Assembly: GCA_900318445.1 (NCBI GenBank)
Contig: ONKO01000006.1
Location: forward strand, 61,418 to 125,417
Reading direction: 5' to 3'
Length of the DNA: 64,000 nucleotides
DNA from: an uncultured Bacteroidales bacterium
Lineage (GTDB): Bacteria > Bacteroidota > Bacteroidia > Bacteroidales > UBA932
Shown: positions 41,174 to 51,070 of the stretch, one piece after another
Numbering within the stretch: position 1 is the stretch's first letter
Layout: each line of letters starts with the position of its first letter
Notes under the pieces: model-generated
What the model was told of the DNA's origin: nothing
The model's input: the letters and a program-made list of their open reading frames with translations, nothing else
Database searches by the model: none
Translations under genes and position numbers: made by a program

Positions 41174-42808
41174 CTATTCGTTAGGAGCCTGTTTGGCGAA
41201 AATCATCACATAGAGGAGCGGGCTGTTCACGAAGCGGTCGTAGTCGGACCACTGATAAGCCGTATTCGTGGAAGGAGCATCGGCCAGCTGCATTGCAAGG
41301 GCCATGCAGCCTTCGGGAACCACCAGCGCCGACTTTTCGAGGAACACATAGCTTCCAGGAAGGAGCAGCGGAACGGTATAGCTCACCGTCTTGCTCTTCT
41401 TGAAGGTTACGGTACCGCCTTCGGATTCGGCCGTGTCCTCGGGATTGTAGGTATAGGTGGTCTCGCTGTGCGGCAGCCAGCCATACCACTGTGAACAGTC
41501 AATGGGAGGATCTACGGCCACACCGGCTTTCTTACCCACATAGAGATAATCCCAGTAAGCGCCGTCGGCTCCGGGTCCATAGAACATGGTACCGCTCAGG
41601 GAGCCTTCGGCAGAGGGCGTGAAGGTGAGGATGTTGTCCTTCTCCCTGGCATAGTTTCCGTTCCAGCACCAGGACTTGGCGGTAGACTGGTCTTTGGTAA
41701 TAGCGCCTACGGCGCCGCCATAGACCCACTGCTCCTTCACCTTCCAGTCGCCGGCAAGGGCAAAGACCGGAGCGGGTGCCGGAGGTTCCACGGTGTTCTT
41801 TCCCTCGGTTCCCTCGGTCTTCGAAGCATCGGGAACCTCGGCTACGGGCTCAACTGCAATGATGAACAGGCGGGGGCGCTTGACAAACTTGTCGTAGTCG
41901 TTGTAGATGTTGGTCCAGTCGTCCACGCCGGAAAGCTTGAAGACAAACGCCATGTTGGGAACAGTAGCCTTCACGTCACGGGAGTCGTCCTTGTAGATCT
42001 GGTATTCACCGGCCGGATAGATCTCACCGGTGGTCACATTGCCGTTTGCATCCCGGAAAGAGATGGTACCGTTCACATAATCGCGCACCCAGGTGCTCTC
42101 GCCCACGGGAATCTGGCGATAGAACTTGTGAAGGTCAATGTCCGTGTCCCCTTCCTTGTTCTGGGCTGCCTTGAACAGGCAGTTCCAGTGCTTGCCGTTG
42201 GCGCCGCCGTAGTGGATGCACTTGCCGGTGGTATTGCCGTCGGCCATGATCTCATCCAGGGTGAACTCCAGGTAGTCGTCATACTCGGCCTCGGGACCGA
42301 AGCCTTCGTCGGAGTACCAGCACCAGCTCTTGGTGGAAGGATCCATGAGCGCACCGCCGCCCCATTCGGGACCGGTACCGCCCCAGATCCGGGTGGTCTG
42401 GAAGGCATAGGCGCCCAGGAGGGTCTCGGTGAACTCGGTCATCTCGATGGTATAGGCACGGGCCTTTCCGGTGGCCGATGTCACCGTAATCACCGGAGCC
42501 GCTCCCGTAAAGTCAATGGTGCTGCCGCGCTGGACGGAAGAAGTGGCCTTGTAGGAAAGCTCCAGGGTTTCCACGGCAACCTTGGACATGTCGCTCACCA
42601 GGTTGGTAGCCAGCTGGACGGTGACGGTACCGGTGGTAGCATCTACATCCTTCACCTTGGCCAGACCGGCCTGTCCGGCGAACTTGATGTCCAGGATGCG
42701 CCGGTCGTTGTTCCAGCTGCCCTCCTCAACATCGGCCCAGGGCTTCTTGGTGCAGGCGCTCAGTAACACAAGAGCGCCCATGGCGATGAAAAGTATATTG
42801 CGTTTCAT
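41174..42808 (-). CDS. Surface glycan-binding lipoprotein candidate with duplicated domain
   Basis: The 544-residue lipoprotein (lipobox LLSAC, Cys19) follows susD and precedes the mannanases, the usual place of a surface glycan-binding protein. I see two related modules: residues about 130-325 with WGGTGPEWGGG and STKSWCWYSDE, and about 350-540 with VYGGAVG and TAKSWCWNGN. Both are rich in exposed aromatic residues suited to sugar stacking. Each module ends with a related YDKFVKRPRLFII / YDRFVNSPLLYVM strand. No enzyme motif is visible. Confidence 0.75.
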   Translation of the reverse strand: MKRNILFIAMGALVLLSACTKKPWADVEEGSWNNDRRILDIKFAGQAGLAKVKDVDATTGTVTVQLATNLVSDMSKVAVETLELSYKATSSVQRGSTIDFTGAAPVITVTSATGKARAYTIEMTEFTETLLGAYAFQTTRIWGGTGPEWGGGALMDPSTKSWCWYSDEGFGPEAEYDDYLEFTLDEIMADGNTTGKCIHYGGANGKHWNCLFKAAQNKEGDTDIDLHKFYRQIPVGESTWVRDYVNGTISFRDANGNVTTGEIYPAGEYQIYKDDSRDVKATVPNMAFVFKLSGVDDWTNIYNDYDKFVKRPRLFIIAVEPVAEVPDASKTEGTEGKNTVEPPAPAPVFALAGDWKVKEQWVYGGAVGAITKDQSTAKSWCWNGNYAREKDNILTFTPSAEGSLSGTMFYGPGADGAYWDYLYVGKKAGVAVDPPIDCSQWYGWLPHSETTYTYNPEDTAESEGGTVTFKKSKTVSYTVPLLLPGSYVFLEKSALVVPEGCMALAMQLADAPSTNTAYQWSDYDRFVNSPLLYVMIFAKQAPNE

Positions 42809-42810
42809 GG

Positions 42811-44325
42811 TTACTTGATATTAGGGTTAAGGTCGGTCTCGATGGACGGGATGGGATAGAAGAGAACGTCCTCCTCACTGGTGATACCCTGACCCACCAG
42901 GGCCTGCACGGTGTGCAGCTGTCCGGTACGGCGCATGTCGTAGGTAATGTTGCCCTCGAAGGCAAGCTCGGTGATACGCTCCCGGATCACTGCCTGGCGG
43001 AAGGTGGCCTTGTCAAGGCCTGCGGGGAGATCTCCCAGACCGGCGCGGTTACGGATGGCGTTCACCAGCGCATAGGCCTTGTCGGTGGGGCCGGCGGCCT
43101 CGGCATAGGTGAGGGCGATGTCGGAGTAGCGCATGAGGAAAGGCTTGGTGGAAGTCTTGTCACCCACGAAATCAGGGTCGATGTACTTGCGGCAGAACGG
43201 ATAGGTGAGCTTCCCGGGATAGGAGGCCGATACGTTTCCGGCGGCATCGTACACTTCCTTGCAGATGAGCCAGTCCTTGCGGAGGTCTCCCGCCTCGTAC
43301 ATGGTGTCGTAGAAGCCGATGTTGGTCCGGTACTCGCTCCAGCCGTCGTGCGTGGGGATGAAGCTGTCGGCGTCTCCCTGCTTGAGGTACACGGTACCGC
43401 CGGCGATGTACGGGATGTACATCTTGGAAATCTTGGAATACTGGCCCTCGTTCTCACCGGTGCGGTCCATGCTCATGATGAAGATGTGCTCGGGGCCGTC
43501 GGGATAGCGGACGTCGTAGATGTGCATGAGGTCGGGATCCAGGCCATAGGTGGTCTGCTCGGGATTGTCCACCACGGCGGCAGCAGCCTCCACGGCCTTG
43601 GCATAATAGGAATCCACGTCAAAGCTCATGTCCTTGTACTGGGGCACCTGATATTCCTTGGCCGATGCCAGGTAGAGGTAGGCCTTGGCCAGCAGGCCCT
43701 CCGCGGCAGCCTTGTCCACGCGGCCGGGTTCGGGCTTGGCGTAGTAAGGAAGCAGGCGTTCGGCCTCCTTGAGGTCTGCAAAGATGTAACCCCACAGCTC
43801 ATCCAGGGATTCGGCCAGGCCGGCGGCGGTGTCGTCGATGGAGGAAACCACCTTCATGTGCACGGGCACGCGGCCGAAGTTACGGGCCAGGTTGAAGTAG
43901 GAATACGCGCGCATGAAGTAGGCTTCACCGGTGAAGCGGTTCTTCAGGCCCTCGTCAATCTTCATGGCGGGCACGTTCTCGATGACGGCGTTGGCGCGGT
44001 TGATGGTGATGTAGGAGAACTTGAAGAAGTTACCCAGCGTCACGTTGCTGCGGAAGTTGTTCTGGCTCCAGGAGTCCAGGTCCTTGGTGCTCTGAGTGGC
44101 GTCTCCCTTGGGATCCAGTTCATCGGTATTCATACCGCCCAGGAACACGATGGCGCGGGAATATTCGATGTAGTTGATGGCATCGTAGATGTACATGGTG
44201 GCCGCCTGTGCATCGGCCTCCGTCTTATAGAAACTGCCCTCGGAGTAGAAGCCATAGGGCTTCTCGTCCAGGTTGCAGGCAGCCAGGCAAAGTGCTGCGA
44301 GTATGAAAGCGAATTTGTTTTTCAT
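42811..44325 (-). CDS. SusD/RagB-family nutrient-binding lipoprotein
   Basis: The 504-residue lipoprotein (lipobox CLAAC, Cys17) shows the SusD helical TPR-like core with conserved AEAYFMRAYSYFNLARNFGRVPV-like text, here split as FTGEAYFMRAYSYFNLA and RNFGRVPVHM. The C-terminal segment has SDIALTYAEA and the closing EDVLFYPIPSIETDLNPNI. It would cap the SusC channel on the cell surface and bind mannan chains. It lies 12 bases after susC. Confidence 0.95.
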   Translation of the reverse strand: MKNKFAFILAALCLAACNLDEKPYGFYSEGSFYKTEADAQAATMYIYDAINYIEYSRAIVFLGGMNTDELDPKGDATQSTKDLDSWSQNNFRSNVTLGNFFKFSYITINRANAVIENVPAMKIDEGLKNRFTGEAYFMRAYSYFNLARNFGRVPVHMKVVSSIDDTAAGLAESLDELWGYIFADLKEAERLLPYYAKPEPGRVDKAAAEGLLAKAYLYLASAKEYQVPQYKDMSFDVDSYYAKAVEAAAAVVDNPEQTTYGLDPDLMHIYDVRYPDGPEHIFIMSMDRTGENEGQYSKISKMYIPYIAGGTVYLKQGDADSFIPTHDGWSEYRTNIGFYDTMYEAGDLRKDWLICKEVYDAAGNVSASYPGKLTYPFCRKYIDPDFVGDKTSTKPFLMRYSDIALTYAEAAGPTDKAYALVNAIRNRAGLGDLPAGLDKATFRQAVIRERITELAFEGNITYDMRRTGQLHTVQALVGQGITSEEDVLFYPIPSIETDLNPNIK

Positions 44326-44337
44326 GGCTGCAGGGAA

Positions 44338-47300
44338 TTAAAAGTTAAAGTCAATACCGAAGGTCCATCTTCTCAGGCGCGGGTATCCGCCGCTGTAGAT
44401 GCCGTTGGCACCCACTTCGGGGTCGTAACCCTTGAATTTGGTGAAGGTGAACGCATTGTCAACGTTCATGTAAAGGCGGATGCTCTCCAGGAACTTGGTG
44501 GCTTTCCGCAGCGGGAAAGTGTAGCCCACGGCGATGGTCTGGACACGCACGAAGGTGCCGTCCTCTACCCACCAGTCGCTGAACTTGGTCTGGCGGTCGT
44601 CGCGGAGCTTGGGATAGCGGTTGGAAGGATTGTCCACCGTCCAGCGCATGGGAATGTTGGAAGGCTGGCCGAAGGCCTGCGTGTTGATGACGTCGTTACC
44701 GAACACACCGTTGAAGAAGATGCTGGCGTCCAGGTTCTTCCACTTCACTTCCAGGTTCAGGGAAGCCAGGAAGTTGGGGTTGGGATCTCCGATGATGGTG
44801 CGGTCCTTTTCGTCCACGGTACCGCTGCCGTCCAGGTCTACATAGCGGAATTCACCGGGCTCGGCGTCGTTGCCGGTAAGGCCGGCGGTAAGGCCGTCTT
44901 CCAGGCTCTGGACAATGCCGTCCACCTTGTAGCCGTAGAACACGTTCATGGGCTGGCCGATGGCAAGGATATTGGTGTAGCCGCGGAACTGGCCCAGGCT
45001 GTTGCCGTAGTACTCATACTGCATGCCGGTATTGGGGTCTGTCATAAGGCCGGCCTCAACGGCGTTTCCAAGGCTCGCCACGCTGTTGCGGTTGCGGGTG
45101 AACATGAGGGTGGCGCCCACCTTCCAGTCACGGTCGCTGTACAGGATGCCGTCCAGGGTGAGCTCGATACCGGTATTGCGGATGGTACCGTCATTCACCC
45201 ACATGCGGTCGTAACCGGAGGACGGGGCGATGTTGCGCTCACGAAGCAGGTCGTTGGTGACCTTATTATACCAGTCCAGGGTCATGTTGAGGCGGTTGCC
45301 GAACAGGCTCACGTCCAAACCCACGTCTACCTGCGAGGTGGTCTCCCACTTGAGGTTGGTGTTGGCGATACCGCTCCAGACAGCGTAGATGCCGCCCTCA
45401 CCGGTATAACCGCTCTGGTAGCCGGGGCCGATGGCCATCTGCCAGGCTCCGTTATAATAGTACTTGTGCTGGCCAAAACGGCTCAGGGTCTGGTAAGGGT
45501 TGATTCCCTGGTTACCGGAGATACCGTAGGAAGCGCGCAGCTTGAGGACGTCCAGCCACTCCACATCCTTGAGGAAGCTCTCGTTGTGGACGTTCCAGCT
45601 CACAGCTCCCGACGGGAAGTAGGCCCACTTGTTACCGGCGCCGAACTTGGAGGAACCGTCGGCACGGAAGGTAAAGGTGGCCAGGTAGCGGTTGTCGTAA
45701 CCGTAATTGAGACGCATGAGACCGGAGACCAACTGGCTTTCCGACAGTCCGTTGGAGATGCGGTAGCGCTCGGGGTTACCGGCCTGCAGGTTCTCGTTGC
45801 CCAGGGTCTCGTTCACAAAGTCCACGCCCGTCATGCTGGAAGAACGTGCACGATAGTGCTCGTAGGAGTAACCGACCATGGCGGTCACGTGATGCTTCTT
45901 GGCAAAAGTCTTGTCATAAGTGCCGTACACATCCACCACAATGTTGTCGTCCTTACCGTTGCTGATCTGGCCGTAACCGTTGTTGAAGGCGCCGGTCTCG
46001 GAGTACTTGTTGGGGTTGTAGATGTCCTGGATGCTCTCGCCATGCTTGAGGTTGAACTGGCCGGTGAGCGTGAAACCGTCGAAGATCTTCCAGTCAATAC
46101 CGGCATTGGCGACGACGCTGGTGCCTTCGGTGGTATTCTTGGAGAGTTCCTTCAGGGCAATGGGATGATAGTAGTCGCTGGCGCTGTACAGCCAGTAGTT
46201 GCCTTCCTCGTCGTAGACCGGGAAAATGGGGTTGCGGCTGTAGGAACGGCCGGGATTGTAGTTGCGTTTGCTGTAGGTGATATTGGCACCGGCCTTGAGG
46301 ATGAAGTTCTTGAACAGCTTGTGGTCAATATTGAACTTGCCGCCGAACTTGCGGTACCAGTCGTTCACATAGACACCGTTGTTGTGGTAGTAGTTGGCGC
46401 TGGCCAGGAAGGAAGTCTTCTCGTTGGAGCTGCGCACCTGCACGGTGGTGTTGTTGGAGACGGGGAGCCTGCGGAGCACCAGGTCCTCCCAACGGGTGTT
46501 GGTGGTCCAGGTGGTCTGCAGTTCCTGGATGGAAGGATAGTAAACACCGTTGGCGTTCACGGCGCCCACATACTGGGGCGTGAGACCGGCGTTTACCTTG
46601 GCTTCGTTCTGGGTGATGGCCATGAGGACGGGATCTCTCCAGAGGTCCAGTTCGGAGGTCATCTGGGACAGGGTGGTCTGCTGGCGCACGCTGATGGTGG
46701 TCTTGCCGGCAGCTGCCTTGTTGGTGGTGATGAGGATGACGCCGTTGGCACCGCGGGATCCGTAGATGGCCGATGCCGATGCATCCTTGAGCACCTCCAT
46801 GGAAACAATGTCCTGCGGGTTAATCTGGGAGAGGTTTCCGGCATCGCCGAAGGGGAAACCGTCCACCACCAGGAGCGGGGCATTGGAACCGTTTACCGAA
46901 GAGTTACCACGTACGCGAACGACGGACGAAGCGCCCGGCTCCTGCGAGTTGTTGGTAATCTGCACACCGGCGATACGGCCCTGCATCAGGCTTTCAATGG
47001 AGTTGGCGGGAACGTTGGTGATGCCCTCGGTCTTGACGGAAGCAACACTTCCGGTGAGGTCGCTCTTTTTCATCTGACCGTAACCGACCACCACAATTTC
47101 TTCCAGGATTTCACTGTCCTCGGACAGGATGATGTTCACCACGGAGCGGCCGCTGACAGCCTCCTCCACAGAGGTGTAGCCGATGAACGATGCCGAGAGA
47201 ACGGCATCGGGTGCCACCTGGGTGAGCGTGAAGTTTCCGTCACCGTCGGCCGAAGTACCGTTGACGGTACCGACCACGATAACCGATGCGCCCGCGACGG

Positions 47301-47418
47301 GGGCCCCGGTGGGGTCCGTCACCTTACCGCGAACGGTAAGCTTCGTCTGAGCGAATCCGACGACGGACACTGCTGCCAGCAGCACCGCCGCAAAGAAGGA
47401 TTTAAGATGTAGGCTCAT
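44338..47418 (-). CDS. SusC/RagA-family TonB-linked outer-membrane transporter
   Basis: The 1026-residue protein has a signal peptide, a carboxypeptidase-regulatory-like domain (about 26-100: VRGKVTDPTGAPVAGASVIV), a TonB-box-like EEIVVVGYGQ, a plug domain (SIESLMQGRIAGVQI, VRGNSSVNGSNAPLLVVDG) and a large barrel ending RRWTFGIDFNF. Together with SusD it forms the outer-membrane import complex for mannan fragments. GH130 lies 43 bases upstream on the same strand. Confidence 0.96.
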   Translation of the reverse strand: MSLHLKSFFAAVLLAAVSVVGFAQTKLTVRGKVTDPTGAPVAGASVIVVGTVNGTSADGDGNFTLTQVAPDAVLSASFIGYTSVEEAVSGRSVVNIILSEDSEILEEIVVVGYGQMKKSDLTGSVASVKTEGITNVPANSIESLMQGRIAGVQITNNSQEPGASSVVRVRGNSSVNGSNAPLLVVDGFPFGDAGNLSQINPQDIVSMEVLKDASASAIYGSRGANGVILITTNKAAAGKTTISVRQQTTLSQMTSELDLWRDPVLMAITQNEAKVNAGLTPQYVGAVNANGVYYPSIQELQTTWTTNTRWEDLVLRRLPVSNNTTVQVRSSNEKTSFLASANYYHNNGVYVNDWYRKFGGKFNIDHKLFKNFILKAGANITYSKRNYNPGRSYSRNPIFPVYDEEGNYWLYSASDYYHPIALKELSKNTTEGTSVVANAGIDWKIFDGFTLTGQFNLKHGESIQDIYNPNKYSETGAFNNGYGQISNGKDDNIVVDVYGTYDKTFAKKHHVTAMVGYSYEHYRARSSSMTGVDFVNETLGNENLQAGNPERYRISNGLSESQLVSGLMRLNYGYDNRYLATFTFRADGSSKFGAGNKWAYFPSGAVSWNVHNESFLKDVEWLDVLKLRASYGISGNQGINPYQTLSRFGQHKYYYNGAWQMAIGPGYQSGYTGEGGIYAVWSGIANTNLKWETTSQVDVGLDVSLFGNRLNMTLDWYNKVTNDLLRERNIAPSSGYDRMWVNDGTIRNTGIELTLDGILYSDRDWKVGATLMFTRNRNSVASLGNAVEAGLMTDPNTGMQYEYYGNSLGQFRGYTNILAIGQPMNVFYGYKVDGIVQSLEDGLTAGLTGNDAEPGEFRYVDLDGSGTVDEKDRTIIGDPNPNFLASLNLEVKWKNLDASIFFNGVFGNDVINTQAFGQPSNIPMRWTVDNPSNRYPKLRDDRQTKFSDWWVEDGTFVRVQTIAVGYTFPLRKATKFLESIRLYMNVDNAFTFTKFKGYDPEVGANGIYSGGYPRLRRWTFGIDFNF

Positions 47419-47461
47419 AACGCGAATGATTGGTTATTAGTTGGAAAAATTTTTAACAGTG

Positions 47462-48487
47462 TTATACTTTTTTGAAATTATTAAGATACTTTAATAACTC
47501 ATCAAGCTTGCAGGTGGCCACGCCCACGTGCTTGTCGGCGGCCCCGTAATACACGTACAGCGTCCCATCCACCACCACGTTTCCGGTGGGGAACACGCAG
47601 CCGTTGTAGAACCCCTGCGTCTCATAGGGAAGCTCCGGCTCCAGGATGGGCTCCGGCGTGCGGGAGAGCACCACCGTAGGGTCATCGGCCTTCAGAAGGA
47701 GCGCGCCCACGCTGTACTGGGCCAGGCCGCCGTCGGCCACGCCATGGTAGAGCATGAGCCAGCCTTCGTCCGTGAGGATGGGAGGCGTGCTGCCGCCGAT
47801 TTTCTCCTCCCAGGAGTTCGGGCGGCCCGTCAGAAGGAGCGTGGAGGGCTTGTCCTCCCAGGCCAGGAGGTCGTCGGAGAACTTGATCCAGATGGAAGGC
47901 TCGGACACCCCGTAGGAAGCGCCCACCCAGTCTTTGGGCCGATGCAGCATCACAAACTTTCCGCCCACTTTCTCCGGGAACAGGATGACGTCGCGGTCGT
48001 CCAGGACGGGCGAGGTGAGGCGGCCCAGCCGGCGGAAGCTGCGGAAGTCTTTTGTCATGGCAAGGCCCGTGTTACCCAGGCTCTTAGCCCACGCCTTGGG
48101 GGCGAACCCGTCGCAGGCGGGAAGACGGACGACATCGTGCGGGAAAGTCCAGTAGCGGCCCGGCGCATACGGACGGTATGCATACGTAATATAGAAGGTA
48201 TCCCCCAGTTTCACGATGCGGGGATCTTCCACGCAGCCGCTGTCGGGGCCGTCCTCGCTGGGACCGAAGACCGGCTCCTTCGAAGCGCGGGTAAAATGGA
48301 AACCGTCCGTGCTCGTAGCCAGTCCGAAGCGGATTACGTGGTCTTCGTCGTCCCCGGCGGCGCGGTACAGCATGTAGAACGTCCCGCCATCATAGATGAC
48401 GCCGGGATTGCAGGTAACCAGATTCTCCCACGGGCTATCGTCCAGGGGAGACAGAATGGGATTTCCTTGATACTTATGAAGCTTCAT
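47462..48487 (-). CDS. GH130 glycoside phosphorylase (mannoside-specific)
   Basis: The 341-residue five-bladed propeller enzyme begins with KYQGNPILSP and has the GH130 catalytic Asp in CVEDPRIV and later motifs KIGGSTPPI and WLMLYHGV. GH130 enzymes phosphorolyse beta-mannosyl linkages, such as mannosyl-glucose or mannobiose, releasing mannose 1-phosphate; a few are hydrolases. No signal peptide is present, so it acts in the cytoplasm on imported oligosaccharides. No mannobiose 2-epimerase is seen in the locus, so direct action on mannooligosaccharides is more likely, but the subfamily is not resolved. Confidence 0.9.
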   Translation of the reverse strand: MKLHKYQGNPILSPLDDSPWENLVTCNPGVIYDGGTFYMLYRAAGDDEDHVIRFGLATSTDGFHFTRASKEPVFGPSEDGPDSGCVEDPRIVKLGDTFYITYAYRPYAPGRYWTFPHDVVRLPACDGFAPKAWAKSLGNTGLAMTKDFRSFRRLGRLTSPVLDDRDVILFPEKVGGKFVMLHRPKDWVGASYGVSEPSIWIKFSDDLLAWEDKPSTLLLTGRPNSWEEKIGGSTPPILTDEGWLMLYHGVADGGLAQYSVGALLLKADDPTVVLSRTPEPILEPELPYETQGFYNGCVFPTGNVVVDGTLYVYYGAADKHVGVATCKLDELLKYLNNFKKV

Positions 48488-48490
48488 AGG

Positions 48491-50071
48491 TTAAGAAAAC
48501 AGGACCAGGATAGCGGCGCAGCCTGCGAGGAGGCAGCCGCCCCAGAAACGGTAATTGCGGTACAGAGGCCCTTTCCGAAGGGCAGCTCCCTCTTCGCGGA
48601 ACGCCTTGAAGGAGAAGGTGGTATTGGTAAGTTTGTCGGGCTCCGGACGGGGGAACGCCAGGGACGACAGGTAGATGACCACCATGCTGAACACCAGAAG
48701 GAAAGGAATGATGAGAAGGAAGTGCATGTCCCCGAAGATCTGATGCAGCCACAGGAGCATCACAACGGCCATCGCAAGACCGCTGAGCAGGCCGATGAAA
48801 GCGCCGTTGCCGTTCACCCGCTTGGAGAAGATGCCCAGGAGGAAGGCGGCCACCACCGGCGGAGCAATGTAGGAGAGCATCTCCTGGTAGTACTTCAGGA
48901 GAGACCCGAATTTGCCGATGTTCGGAGCCCACAGGGCGGCGATGACAATGATGACGATGGAGGTGATCTTTCCAATCCACACCAGCTTACGGGAATCTGT
49001 TCCCGGCCGGGCCTGGGCATAGAAGTCCATGGTAAAGAGGGTGGAAGTGGAATTGAGGATGGCACTGAGGGTGGAGGTAAGAGCGGCCAGGAGGGCGCTC
49101 AGCATAATACCCAGAAGGCCCGTGGGCAGGAGCTTGAGGACCAGCGTGGGATAAATCATGTCGGGGCGTTCCATGCCCGGGAAAAGATGGCGGGCGATGA
49201 CGCCGGGGAACACGATGATAAACAGCGTAACAAGGGTAAGGAAACCGGTGAACATCACGCCCTTGCGGCCTTCGTCAACGCTGCGGGCGCTCAGGACGCG
49301 CTGCACCAGTGTCTGGTTGTTGGCCCAGAAGTAAATGCCGGAAACAGGCATGCCCACAATGAGGCCCAGCCAGGGCGTTGCGGGGTCTGACAGCGGCCGG
49401 ATGAGCTTCACCGACATGTCTCCGGAAGCGAAGAGGGACGAGAGGTAGTCCACGCCGCCGTTTGCAAAGCACGCGAAGGTAAGGATGACAGACCCCACGA
49501 TGAGGATGACTGCCTGGATGAGCTCTGCGTTGATGGCCGATGACAGGCCGCCGGGGATGGTGTAGGAGGCGGCGAGGAGGGCGAAGACAAGGATGATGAG
49601 CTGAAGGTCTGCCGCAGGGAACACCAGCTTGATGATGAGGGCGGCGGCATACAGGGCGCCTGCGGCGTCCAGGAAAATGTTGCCGATGATGCAGATGGCG
49701 CTGAAATAGTAGCGCGAGCGCTTGTCAAAACGCTTCTCAAGGAACTCGGGGATGGTGAAGATGCCCGACTTGATATACAGCGGAAGCAGGAAGGTGGCGA
49801 AGAAAACCATCACCACCACACCGGTGAGGTTGTAGTTGAAGACCGCCACTCCCGTGTCGTAGGCATCTCCGCACTGGCCGATGAGGGTGGTGGAGGAAAT
49901 GCTGGCGGCAAACAGGGACAGGCCCACAATCCACCAGGGCATGGAACGGCCGGCCAGGAAATACGAGCCCGCGTCTGAGCTCTTACCGTGGCGGAGGCCC
50001 CACCAGATAATAAATATAAGGTAAAGGACGACAATGGAAATATCGATCCATCCTATCGAAATAGTTCCCAT
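48491..50071 (-). CDS. SSS-family sodium/solute symporter
   Basis: The 526-residue protein has about 13-14 membrane helices and the sodium/glucose-symporter-type pattern: WWGLRHGKSSDAGSYFLAGR at the N-terminus and the LLAASYTIPGGLSSAINAEL helix pair. It is the first gene of the mannan operon and probably imports the final mono- or disaccharide products across the inner membrane. Its promoter faces away from the AraC gene. Confidence 0.9.
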   Translation of the reverse strand: MGTISIGWIDISIVVLYLIFIIWWGLRHGKSSDAGSYFLAGRSMPWWIVGLSLFAASISSTTLIGQCGDAYDTGVAVFNYNLTGVVVMVFFATFLLPLYIKSGIFTIPEFLEKRFDKRSRYYFSAICIIGNIFLDAAGALYAAALIIKLVFPAADLQLIILVFALLAASYTIPGGLSSAINAELIQAVILIVGSVILTFACFANGGVDYLSSLFASGDMSVKLIRPLSDPATPWLGLIVGMPVSGIYFWANNQTLVQRVLSARSVDEGRKGVMFTGFLTLVTLFIIVFPGVIARHLFPGMERPDMIYPTLVLKLLPTGLLGIMLSALLAALTSTLSAILNSTSTLFTMDFYAQARPGTDSRKLVWIGKITSIVIIVIAALWAPNIGKFGSLLKYYQEMLSYIAPPVVAAFLLGIFSKRVNGNGAFIGLLSGLAMAVVMLLWLHQIFGDMHFLLIIPFLLVFSMVVIYLSSLAFPRPEPDKLTNTTFSFKAFREEGAALRKGPLYRNYRFWGGCLLAGCAAILVLFS

Positions 50072-50099
50072 AAAGTCAATTGGTTATAGTTTTACGATA

Positions 50100-50107
50100 C
50101 AAAGATA
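50100..50107 (-). promoter_or_regulatory. -7 box TATCTTTG of the mannan utilisation operon
   Basis: CAAAGATA on the plus strand, 28 bases before the SSS start codon. A palindrome AACAATTGTT at 50121-50130 covers the expected -33 position and could be the regulator's operator. The nine genes downstream are spaced by at most 43 bases. Confidence 0.65.
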
Positions 50108-50205
50108 GAGGAGATTAGGGAACAATTGTTATATATCGCGGTCAATTAAGTATATTTTTTTGAAATCATGATTTTCATTTTAAAAAAGTTTTGCATCTTT
50201 GTGCC

Positions 50206-51057
50206 ATGCAACAGGAGATTGTACCTATCCATAAGGAGGATCTCTTCATCATCCTCAACCACCCGAACGCCAAGTTCGACTACCCGGTGCATTACCACCC
50301 GGAGTATGAGATTAACCTGGTGATGGGCTGCACCGGCACCCGGGTGGTGGGAGACTCGGAGGAAGCCTTCGGCCCCACGGACCTTGTGATGGTGGGTCCT
50401 TCCCTGCCGCATGCCTGGAAATCGAAGGACGTCACCAACCACGTCATCACCATCCAGTTCTCCCAGGAGCTGTCGCAGTATCCCATGCTCTCGAAGCGCA
50501 TCTTCGCGCCCATCCGCCAGCTGCTGCAGGATGCCGAGAACGGGCTCAGTTTCGAGGGCCCCGAGCAGGAATCCATCAAGGAACAGATCATCTCCCTCAC
50601 CCGCATGCAGGGCTTCCAGTCGGTGACGGCTTTCCTGAACATCCTCAGCACCATGGCCAACGCCAACCGCAAGCGCCTGGTGTCGGGCCTTTTTGAGAGC
50701 GACCTGGGGTCCAGCACCAAGAGCCGCCGTATCGCCAAGGTGTGCGAGTACATAGACCAGAACCTGGACAAGGACCTCTCCCTCGCCGAGGTCGCAGCCC
50801 TCGTGAACATGTCGGAATCGGCCTTCTCCCATTTCTTCAAAAAGCGCACTGGGCTCTCCTATATTAATTATGTAAACAACCAGCGCATCGCCAGGGCCTG
50901 CACGCTTCTGTCCGACACCACCCTCAGCGCTTCCGAAATCTGCTACGACTGCGGATTCAACAACAAATCCAACTTCATCCGCATCTTCCGCAAGAAAAAG
51001 AACATGACGCCCATCGAATACCGTAAGTACATCGGGCAGATGCTCATCAAATACTAA
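50206..51057 (+). CDS. AraC-family transcriptional regulator of the mannan locus
   Basis: The 283-residue protein has an N-terminal cupin-like sugar-sensing domain (about 10-100, HYHPEYEINLVM) and a C-terminal double helix-turn-helix (about 180-283) with DLSLAEVAALVNMSESAFSH and SEICYDCGFNNKSNFIRIF. It diverges from the SSS gene across 134 bases, the classic layout for a pathway activator. Most Bacteroidota mannan loci use hybrid two-component or ECF regulators, so an AraC type is worth noting. A CATCTTTG box ends four bases before its ATG. Confidence 0.9.
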   Translation: MQQEIVPIHKEDLFIILNHPNAKFDYPVHYHPEYEINLVMGCTGTRVVGDSEEAFGPTDLVMVGPSLPHAWKSKDVTNHVITIQFSQELSQYPMLSKRIFAPIRQLLQDAENGLSFEGPEQESIKEQIISLTRMQGFQSVTAFLNILSTMANANRKRLVSGLFESDLGSSTKSRRIAKVCEYIDQNLDKDLSLAEVAALVNMSESAFSHFFKKRTGLSYINYVNNQRIARACTLLSDTTLSASEICYDCGFNNKSNFIRIFRKKKNMTPIEYRKYIGQMLIKY

Positions 51058-51070
51058 CCCTTTGCAGGTC

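Noticed and set aside
42913-47412. A 1499-codon open frame on the plus strand across susD and susC
   Set aside because: It is antisense to two unmistakable genes, is low-complexity in Val/Gly/His and has no domain. It is a GC-driven shadow.
48474-48980. Open frame inside the SSS gene in another phase
   Set aside because: Arg/His/Pro-rich shadow without a domain; the SSS frame is complete.
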